From assembly GCA_965140355.1 (NCBI GenBank), contig OZ223195.1:417036-481035 (forward strand): a stretch of DNA of 64,000 nucleotides, in the 5' to 3' direction. The notes beneath the pieces are model-generated. The model was not told the origin of the DNA and searched no databases. It saw only the letters and a program-made list of their open reading frames with translations. Each line of letters starts with the position of its first letter. Positions within the stretch are counted from its first letter, which is position 1. This DNA comes from Acetobacterium sp965140355 (lineage in GTDB: Bacteria; Bacillota; Clostridia; Eubacteriales; Eubacteriaceae). A program made the position numbers and the translations under genes. Positions 27,615 through 34,695 of this stretch are shown here, piece after piece.

Positions 27615-30600
27615 CTAGCTTTCCGTCAACTCATCCGCCAACTCATACAGGGCTTCCCGCAAGCCATTGCGGTACTTAATCTTTGATAAGCCCTGAACTT
27701 TTTGATCGTGAGCCAGAGTCTGATAATCGCTGCTGGCTTTGGCAATGATGTCCCGAATCTGACCATGATCATCGAGATCCTGCTGACCGTAACGGTGCCG
27801 GCTGAACAGCTCCCGCATCTGAGCGCTGGTAATGACGTCAATGATGCCCCATTTAATGCGGAAATCCTGAAATTGGCGATCAAGGCTGACGGCATTGGCA
27901 GCTTGAATAACGGGATCGCTCTCACTTAATCGGGCCGGATATTTTTCGACAACGTAATGACCGTTAAAAATTGTTTTGGCGGCATTTTTAATCTTGCTGG
28001 CATAATTTCGGTCATCCAGACCATTGGCAAACTGATCGATTTTTGCTTTGGTATCAACCGCTGCCTGGTGTTCTTTGTCATGGACCTGGTTGAGTAGTTT
28101 TTCTAACAGTTCGGTCAGATAATCATAGTCGATCTTAACATCTTTGACATGGGTCATCCGCAATTCGATCTGATAGAAAGGCACTTTTTTCACTTTAGCG
28201 ATCTGTTGCCGTAACTCATTACTTAAGACCGTGGTCAGCATCGTTTCTTCGGCCGATGTCATCCCCAGGGCTTTTATTAAATCATCCGGCTGATCGTAAT
28301 TAAAGCCACTTTTTTCACCGTCGACGGTTTCCGGATCATATTGTTTGAGTTTGGACATCCCCATATTATACTGTCTTAACAGCTGTAACATTTGCTCTTT
28401 TTGCTTTTCACTGGGTGGCACTGCCTGAAAGGTATCGGTCAGCTCTTTTAATTGTTCCACCACGGCTTTGACTTCGGTAAAGACGGTTTCAAAAGGCTTG
28501 GCGATGATCCCGTCATCTTCGATGTTTTTTTTCCGTTCATCTTCGGACAGATTGGCTGAATCCTTATTAGCATAAATGGCCAGAGCCTTATTCATCAGTT
28601 GTTCGTTTTGCGCCGGCCAGCGGTAATTGACAATCCGACCCCAGGGTTTTTCCTGCATATCGGCAATCCGGTTAGTGCGTGAATAAGCTTGAATTAAAGC
28701 GACCCCTCTTAAAGTCCGGTCGACATAAAGCGTATTGAGTTCAGGGGCATCAAAACCGGTCAGCAACTGATCCACGACAATCACCAGATCGAGAAAGTTC
28801 TTATCGGTGGCGGTGCGGTTTAAGCGACTGGCGACATCCTGGGTATAACCGGCGACATCGTCCATCCCGAAACTGGTGCCAAATTCCTGATTGTAAACTG
28901 TTATCGCTTCGTATAAACCTTTGTTGGTGGCTAATTGGGTCTCATTATTTGAGGTATTCTGGCTGAAGGTCACGGCTACTTTGAGGGTTTGTTTGCCGTT
29001 TTCTTTGTTTTTAACATTGACCCGCTGGAACTCATGGAAATACATCATCGCCATCGGGGTGCTGGCTTTGCCGCCACCGACATGAGTGGTCAAGATGGCG
29101 TTATATTTGCCTTCATTGGAACGGTTACGCCAGTTTTTAAAGATATCCTCAACCACTAAAGCAATGTGCTTGGGATTCTCATCATAAAAGCTGGGTTCGA
29201 TGGTATCATCAATATCTTCATCCGTGAGATTGTCAATTTTTGTCTGAATCTGGGCATCGCTCCACTGGGGATAACGGCTTTGAAAAAAGGCCGGTAAATA
29301 CTCTGACTTCATTTGCTCTTCATTGATGGTCGTTTCAAAATCGACTTTAAAACCCAGCACATTGCGATCGGCAATCGCTTCGCGGATGGTATAGGCATGC
29401 AACAACGGCCCGAAAATATCCTCAGAACGCAGGCCGGTCGTACTTTCATCAAACATCGGTGTCCCGGTATAACCCACCCAGGCCGATCGTTTAAAGGCCT
29501 TTTGAATCGTCGCAAAATTATCGCCTCCGGTGCTGCGGTGTGCTTCATCAACGATAAAGACAATATTTTTATCGGGGGCCTTAAAATTCTTACGATTAAC
29601 CAGGGTCCCCAGTTTTTGAACCGAGGTGATAATAATATGATTGTCCTTGCTTTTTAATTTACGACTGAGATCGGTAGTGTTCTCAGTGCCCTGAACCGTT
29701 CCCGACCGGGTGGCATCGCTGACATCGCCATCCGGGTCATAGGCCTGATAATTCTCGTTAGTCTGTTTTGTTAGCGCAATACGATCCACGACAAAGACGA
29801 CTTTATCGACCTTTGGCATCCGGCTGGCCAGCCAGGCGGTCTTGAAACTGGTGATCGTTTTGCCCGAGCCGGTGGTGTGCCAAATGTAACCCACTTTATT
29901 ATCACCCCCATCAAAATCAATCTGTTTGATGCCGTCAATCACCTTTTGGGTGGCATAGACTTGATAGGGACGCATTACCTTGAGCATTTGTTTATTCTTG
30001 GTGCCATCTAAAATCATGTAGTTGGTAGCCATCTGATGGGCCATCGGGATGCTCAGCATCGCATCGGCAAATTCCTTCCAGTTACGGACAATGGTATTAT
30101 CTTCTTTGCGCTGCCAGTTAAAGGCAAAATCCTTATTAAACTTGTCAGCCGTGGTATTAGCCATGTACTTGACGTTGTTGGGAGTAATCGCCACCAAAAT
30201 CTGTAAGGTCGAGAAGATATCACGGAACTGGTTTTCATCCATATATTGATGCATCTGGTTTAAAGCTTCATTGACATCATGGGTATCACATTTTTCTTCA
30301 ATTTGAATAATCGGCAGCCCATTGATCAGCAGGGTGGTATCAAAACGACGCTTTTGCTTGCCAGTGATTACAGCCGGACGTTCGATCTGATTAACCACCT
30401 GATAGACCGTATCGCCGGCGCCGATTTGCTTTTGATCAAAAACTGTCAGGAAAGCATGCCGGCCATCGTCTAAATCAATCTCAATTTGCGAGACCCCATT
30501 CAGACCATACAAAAACTGACCGGCTTCGTAGGGAGTCCGCAGATCAGAAATGATTTTCTTGACTTGGCCAAATTCCACCACGCTGAGGGGTTGCATCAGA

Positions 30601-30821
30601 GTTTTTTGATTATGCTGCTCAAGAATTTTTTTAAAATTATCCCATAGCGCCTCGGTTGTTTTGATCGACGGTTCATATTGCCATAGTTTCGTCTTAACCA
30701 CATAATCGGCCGGCTTTTCCCCCACCCCGGTCGTATCATTCGTACTGTTTTTCCCAGCATTAGCGATCGTGCCACTGGTAATATATTCGATTAATTCTGT
30801 TTCAAATTGATTCTCGGTCAT
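27615..30821 (-). CDS. hsdR: Type I restriction endonuclease subunit HsdR
   Basis: A 1,068-residue restriction motor. The N-terminal nuclease region carries NGLPIIQIEEKC (PD-(D/E)xK type), followed by the SF2 helicase: Walker A IWHTTGSGKTITSFK, motif II FIVDEAHRS, VGYTGTP, and late motifs DQLLTGFDAPELNTLYVDR and QAYSRTNR. It translocates and cuts DNA lacking the HsdM mark. The start overlaps the preceding half-size S gene by 20 nt, with a GGAGGAGG site inside that gene. Intact, with no frameshift over 3.2 kb. Confidence 0.96.
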   Translation of the reverse strand: MTENQFETELIEYITSGTIANAGKNSTNDTTGVGEKPADYVVKTKLWQYEPSIKTTEALWDNFKKILEQHNQKTLMQPLSVVEFGQVKKIISDLRTPYEAGQFLYGLNGVSQIEIDLDDGRHAFLTVFDQKQIGAGDTVYQVVNQIERPAVITGKQKRRFDTTLLINGLPIIQIEEKCDTHDVNEALNQMHQYMDENQFRDIFSTLQILVAITPNNVKYMANTTADKFNKDFAFNWQRKEDNTIVRNWKEFADAMLSIPMAHQMATNYMILDGTKNKQMLKVMRPYQVYATQKVIDGIKQIDFDGGDNKVGYIWHTTGSGKTITSFKTAWLASRMPKVDKVVFVVDRIALTKQTNENYQAYDPDGDVSDATRSGTVQGTENTTDLSRKLKSKDNHIIITSVQKLGTLVNRKNFKAPDKNIVFIVDEAHRSTGGDNFATIQKAFKRSAWVGYTGTPMFDESTTGLRSEDIFGPLLHAYTIREAIADRNVLGFKVDFETTINEEQMKSEYLPAFFQSRYPQWSDAQIQTKIDNLTDEDIDDTIEPSFYDENPKHIALVVEDIFKNWRNRSNEGKYNAILTTHVGGGKASTPMAMMYFHEFQRVNVKNKENGKQTLKVAVTFSQNTSNNETQLATNKGLYEAITVYNQEFGTSFGMDDVAGYTQDVASRLNRTATDKNFLDLVIVVDQLLTGFDAPELNTLYVDRTLRGVALIQAYSRTNRIADMQEKPWGRIVNYRWPAQNEQLMNKALAIYANKDSANLSEDERKKNIEDDGIIAKPFETVFTEVKAVVEQLKELTDTFQAVPPSEKQKEQMLQLLRQYNMGMSKLKQYDPETVDGEKSGFNYDQPDDLIKALGMTSAEETMLTTVLSNELRQQIAKVKKVPFYQIELRMTHVKDVKIDYDYLTELLEKLLNQVHDKEHQAAVDTKAKIDQFANGLDDRNYASKIKNAAKTIFNGHYVVEKYPARLSESDPVIQAANAVSLDRQFQDFRIKWGIIDVITSAQMRELFSRHRYGQQDLDDHGQIRDIIAKASSDYQTLAHDQKVQGLSKIKYRNGLREALYELADELTES

Positions 30822-31392
30822 GCTTGGTTACCTCCTCCAGTTGCTGTAATCGTATCATCATTTCCTGCTTGGCGACCCGATTTTTTAAGGCTTGCACGCG
30901 CAATTGTTTAAAATATATTTCACCGATTATTTTCTGTTTTTCTAAATGGGGCAATATCGGGATTTCGAGATCTTTTATTTGTTTTAAGGAGTATTTTAAA
31001 ACTTGTGAACCTTGCAAACCGATCAGCAATTGTTTTTTGATGACGCTGTTTTCGTTAAGCAAATAAACAAGAAATTGAGGGTCAACTTTTTCTTCAGGTA
31101 TCAATTTAACAAAGTTTTGAGTATAAAGATAGCCTTGATGAGCTGCCCTGATGACTGCAGCACTCCCGGATATCAAGCTGAAAAGAACATCACCTGTACA
31201 AAGTGTATTCACGTCATCTTTCGTTCGAACGCGTTTTTTATCAATATCTTCGGTTATGATACCAATTAGATCTTCCGATAAATCGGTCTGACTATAAAAG
31301 GTATAGATCGGCGACTGCTCATCGAAGCTCTCGGTAATTCTAAACTGAGGTGTGCCACTGACAAAATCAACAACCTTGTTAAATTTTTTCAT
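30802..31392 (-). CDS. Half-size type I specificity (HsdS-like) subunit
   Basis: A 196-residue protein with only one target-recognition domain: ITESFDEQSPIYTFYSQTDL, GDVLFSLISGSAAVIRAAHQ and NFVKLIPEEKVDPQFLVYLL are typical of HsdS TRDs, and the C-terminal helix (ILPHLEKQKIIGEIYFKQLR) is the conserved coil. Full HsdS proteins have two such halves. It is the first gene of the operon and overlaps hsdR. It could dimerise to read a symmetric site, replace a half of the full HsdS, or act as a regulator. Ribosome binding site AAAGG. Confidence 0.8.
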   Translation of the reverse strand: MKKFNKVVDFVSGTPQFRITESFDEQSPIYTFYSQTDLSEDLIGIITEDIDKKRVRTKDDVNTLCTGDVLFSLISGSAAVIRAAHQGYLYTQNFVKLIPEEKVDPQFLVYLLNENSVIKKQLLIGLQGSQVLKYSLKQIKDLEIPILPHLEKQKIIGEIYFKQLRVQALKNRVAKQEMMIRLQQLEEVTKHDRESI

Positions 31393-31607
31393 TTATTTGT
31401 GCCTTTCGCAAATTACTTTTCTATATTTAGGATTATATCAGAAATAAAATTAGTCTACAATATAAATTTGTAATTTTTTATAATTACATTATCGTATGTA
31501 CACCACTGCTCAAATTCAAAATTTTTCTACATTGGGCTGATCATTCCAAAATTCGTCTACCGACCATTTTATTTTCATCAAATTATTATTAGCTCTCACA
31601 ACTGACA

Positions 31608-31635
31608 AAACCCACAGCCTAACGACTGTGGGTTT
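31608..31635 (-). terminator. Terminator between methylase and RM operon
   Basis: A perfect 10-bp stem AAACCCACAG/CTGTGGGTTT with an 8-nt loop, followed on the minus strand by TTTTG, ends the methylase transcript before the restriction operon. The rest of 31393-31681 is A/T-rich and holds no gene. Confidence 0.7.
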
Positions 31636-31681
31636 AAAATAACCGGTAAACCGATACAAGTCACCGACCACTACTATTCAT

Positions 31682-32626
31682 CTATCCTACTTCGCATACC
31701 CAGATATAACGCAAAAAATCACCATTATTATTTTTTCCAATTTTACAATGATCGATAATTTTGAGATTTTCCCGCGTTAGTTCCGCTCTTATATCTTCTG
31801 CTGAAGCCAATACGATTTTTTTTGAAATTCTTATCGCATTCCTAATGATTTTTAATTGATTTTCATCATTTTTAAGGCTAAAATTCCCATATGGAAGATC
31901 TACAATGGCCGCATCAAAACGATCATCGATATCCTGAATATCTCCAGTAATAACCTTTGCTTCATAGTTAAAATAACGCAAGTTTTTTCGTGCATTTTCA
32001 GCAGTTTTGCTATTTATTTCACACCCGATAATATCATATCCTGCCCAAATACCTTCTAATAATACTGTCCCGACACCACAACATGGATCGATTAGTCGTT
32101 TGGATGTATCTCCATTCCCGGCAATATTAATAAGAACTTTTGCCGTACTTAGACCGATCGAACTGGAATACGAATTCGGTTTCTTATTGTGCTTTTTCCA
32201 ATTAATACTTTTCTCTGTTAATCTTCCAAAATACCAGTGCCCCTTGTAAAAAGTAATTCCAAATAAAGTTTTAGGTGAAGTATAACAAGCAAGCCCCTCA
32301 ATAGCAAGACCTATTGCTTTGCAATACGCTCGTCTTTTCTTGAAATGCGGATCAGCTATTCCCAATTCCATATATTTAACCATAAAATTTGATACTGTTA
32401 TCCTATCTTTCGCTATCAACTCTAGCAGTTCTAAAAACGTGGAAGCCTTATATATAATTTCTAACCTGCTTTTTAAAAATGGACTTATCGAAGGATGAAC
32501 TTCTCTACTTTCAAAAAAGACTTTTTCTTTCAACTCAAACTGAAAAAGAGCACGCACCTCAATTTCACAACTTTCTTTTTCATAAATCGGATAATTCAAA
32601 TTATAAACGAACCGTTCTGTTGTCAT
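31682..32626 (-). CDS. UPF0020/TRM11-like SAM-dependent RNA methyltransferase
   Basis: A protein of about 314 residues. The C-terminal Rossmann domain has the SAM motif LIDPCCGVGTVLLEGIWAG and the catalytic motif IVDLPYGNF, the DPPY-type variant found in THUMP-linked N2-guanosine methyltransferases of tRNA and rRNA (UPF0020). The N-terminal ~140 residues look like a divergent substrate domain; no clear THUMP motif is seen. ATG at 32626 is chosen because AAGGGG is 6 nt upstream; the ATG two codons earlier abuts that site. Although next to the RM genes it has its own terminator, so a role in RM is not implied. Confidence 0.75.
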   Translation of the reverse strand: MTTERFVYNLNYPIYEKESCEIEVRALFQFELKEKVFFESREVHPSISPFLKSRLEIIYKASTFLELLELIAKDRITVSNFMVKYMELGIADPHFKKRRAYCKAIGLAIEGLACYTSPKTLFGITFYKGHWYFGRLTEKSINWKKHNKKPNSYSSSIGLSTAKVLINIAGNGDTSKRLIDPCCGVGTVLLEGIWAGYDIIGCEINSKTAENARKNLRYFNYEAKVITGDIQDIDDRFDAAIVDLPYGNFSLKNDENQLKIIRNAIRISKKIVLASAEDIRAELTRENLKIIDHCKIGKNNNGDFLRYIWVCEVG

Positions 32627-32640
32627 TTGCATCCCCTTAT

Positions 32641-32798
32641 GGTTTATTTAATGTTTCCGATTGGGTACGATGGCGATCATCACCAATTTAAGCATAAAGC
32701 AAAATCGGGGGAAAGTCACAGTGACACATCTTAAAAAAGACATACCGCTTAAAACCTTAAAAAGCATCTCGATACAATCCGGGGTCAAGTTTAAATAA
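32641..32798 (+). pseudogene. HicA-type toxin remnant
   Basis: The C-terminal two thirds of a HicA mRNA-interferase can be read across frames: DWVR, then GDHHQFKHKAKSG with the catalytic histidine region, then after a one-base shift KVTVTHLKKDIPLKTLKSIS to the stop at 32796-32798. The N-terminal ~20 residues are not found and the frame is broken at least once, so it is a relic. Confidence 0.7.
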
Positions 32799-32821
32799 AG
32801 ACCCTTTTCTTACCTGCATGA

Positions 32822-32926
32822 CTTACCGCTCAAACAGATGCAGAAGGTGTTAATTTTTCAAAAGTGTTTCAAAACGCTCTAATCAAATATTTGGACGAAC
32901 AAAATCATGGTCATACGCATAAATAG
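32822..32926 (+). pseudogene. HicB-like antitoxin, C-terminal fragment
   Basis: 34 codons reading AQTDAEGVNFSKVFQNALIK followed by YLDEQNHGHTHK and a stop. This is the ribbon-helix-helix or HTH end typical of HicB antitoxins (GVNFSQVLQEAL pattern). It follows the HicA relic in the order expected of a hicAB operon; the N-terminal sensor half is missing. Confidence 0.6.
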
Positions 32927-33078
32927 AAAACCGCCCTCACACTTGCAATGTGAGAACAGCTTTTCGTATACCAGGTTATAAACCACGGTATACACACTAG
33001 TAATATTATACTTTATATCCCAGAGTTATACAACTGCCGGGTATTTTTTATGTCCGCATAATCAGGAGATCATTTTTA

Positions 33079-33217
33079 TGCAAACAGCCATGATCTATAT
33101 ACGTTAATCAAAAGTGTTAAAGAAAATATTACTGATTGCCTAGAGGGCGTTTTAATCAAGCGGAAGAAAGCACCTGAAATCTCGGCCTCAAGACTAGGTA
33201 AATTTCAAACTTTGTGA
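33079..33217 (+). pseudogene. Second HicB-like remnant with internal deletion
   Basis: An ATG at 33079 with AGGAG 8 nt upstream begins MQTAMIYIR and stops at once; from 33107 another frame gives SVKENITDCLEGVLIKRKKA then PEIS, the helix-and-PEPS pattern of HicB. The middle is missing. The end overlaps the lipoamide dehydrogenase gene on the other strand. An inverted repeat GTATACC/GGTATAC lies just upstream near 32968-32995. Confidence 0.4.
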
Positions 33218-34578
33218 ACACTTCTTTTATGAACATCATGCAATGCTTCCATGATTCCTTCCGACAATGTAGGATGCGGAAAAATTGACTGGCCCACCTG
33301 TTTCGCTGTTAAGCCAAGATCAATCGCTAAAGTTAATACTTGAAGCATATCGGTTCCATGGGCTCCGACAATCTCGCCGCCGATAACTTCATCATTTTGA
33401 TTCACAATTACCTTCACAAAGCCCGTCGTTTTTTCTGAAGCTTTCGCTTTACCAAGTCCCGCAAAATTAAACGAACCGGTTGTATATACAATTTTCTGAT
33501 TTTTAGCCTGTTCTTCAGTCATTCCCACACATGCAATCTCCGGATCGGTGTACACGCAACGCGGAACAGCTTTATAGCTGATTTCAATACCGTCTCCGCA
33601 AATATCGTCTACCGCTGTTAGTGCTTCTTTAGATGCAACATGGGCTAATTGTGGAGAATTGACGATATCACCAATTGCATAGATTCCCTTAGCATTTGTT
33701 TGCATCTTTTGATCCACTTCAATCAACCCACGTTCCGATACCATGATATTTGTATTTTCAAGTCCTAAACCATCCGTAAATGGTTGTCTGCCGATTGAAA
33801 TCAATAGCTTTTCTGCTTCAATTGCTACGCCATCTTGAAGTATTACTTGAACCCCAGACTTTGATACATTTACCGATTCAACCTTTTTCTTTGTGATGAC
33901 CTTGATCTTTTCTTTTTTAAATTGACGTTCCAGCTGTTTAGCAACATCAGCGTCTTCGAAAGGCAGTAAATGTTCCATTAATTCGACAATCGTAACTTCG
34001 GTTCCCATTCGTTTCAAAAATTGACCAATTTCACAACCGATAACCCCACCACCAACAATAATAATTGATTTCGGCTGTTCATCCAGTTCCAGAATTTCAT
34101 CACTTGTCACAACATTGTTTTTATTATAATTTAAAAATGACGGTTTGCTCGGCACTGAACCGGTTGCGAGAATAATTCTATCAGTTGAAATTTCTTCTCT
34201 TTCCCCATCAGTTTTATGAACAATTACCGTGTTGTTATTCTTAAGCTGACCAAAGCCATTAATAATATTTACGCCATTTGCCTTCATTAAATAATCAATC
34301 CCATTGATCAAGCCGTTCACTACCGCGTTTTTTCGATCAAATGAATACCCAAAATTATTAATTACTTCTGGTGTTTCTATTCCAAAAGCCGATGCTTTCC
34401 CTACTGTTGCTAAAGTATCAGTCACAGCCAGTAATGCTTTTGTCGGTATACACCCTTTATTTAAACAGGTTCCTCCTAATTTTTCCTTTTCAATGAGGGT
34501 AACCTCACATCCACGTTTGGCGGCATAAATTGCCGCTTCATAACCTCCGGGTCCAGCTCCAATCACTACAACTTTCAT
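33205..34578 (-). CDS. acoL: Dihydrolipoyl dehydrogenase (E3)
   Basis: A 457-residue flavoprotein disulfide oxidoreductase. FAD motif VIGAGPGGYEAAIYAAKRG at the N-terminus, redox-active disulfide GGTCLNKGCIPTKALL near residue 40, NAD domain IIVGGGVIGCEIG, second FAD segment GIYAIGDI, and the C-terminal active-site base in HPTLSEGIMEAL. It reoxidises the lipoyl group of the acetoin dehydrogenase complex with NAD+. It is the last gene of the 33-40 kb unit, about 15 kb from the other Aco subunits, but no other E3 is in the window. Confidence 0.93.
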   Translation of the reverse strand: MKVVVIGAGPGGYEAAIYAAKRGCEVTLIEKEKLGGTCLNKGCIPTKALLAVTDTLATVGKASAFGIETPEVINNFGYSFDRKNAVVNGLINGIDYLMKANGVNIINGFGQLKNNNTVIVHKTDGEREEISTDRIILATGSVPSKPSFLNYNKNNVVTSDEILELDEQPKSIIIVGGGVIGCEIGQFLKRMGTEVTIVELMEHLLPFEDADVAKQLERQFKKEKIKVITKKKVESVNVSKSGVQVILQDGVAIEAEKLLISIGRQPFTDGLGLENTNIMVSERGLIEVDQKMQTNAKGIYAIGDIVNSPQLAHVASKEALTAVDDICGDGIEISYKAVPRCVYTDPEIACVGMTEEQAKNQKIVYTTGSFNFAGLGKAKASEKTTGFVKVIVNQNDEVIGGEIVGAHGTDMLQVLTLAIDLGLTAKQVGQSIFPHPTLSEGIMEALHDVHKRSVHKV

Positions 34579-34695
34579 TATTTCTCCTCTTTAAGTCAAG
34601 CACCAGTTTTAGAATACTTGCATATTATTTTTAGTCAAATAGTTCGAACAACTTACTTATCTTCAAGTCCCATTTCTACTTCATTTACCTTCAAA

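Noticed and set aside
29309..29657. 114-codon open frame antisense to hsdR
   Set aside because: No ribosome binding site, no domain, and it lies wholly inside the conserved helicase coding frame.
31682..32626. DNA methyltransferase of the neighbouring RM system
   Set aside because: The DLPYG active-site motif and SAM motif fit the UPF0020 RNA methylase group, and a terminator separates it from the RM operon.
33079..33108. MQTAMIYIR read as the start of a serine recombinase (resolvase)
   Set aside because: The match is only to the first nine residues; no catalytic serine region follows in any frame, and the next readable piece fits HicB better.
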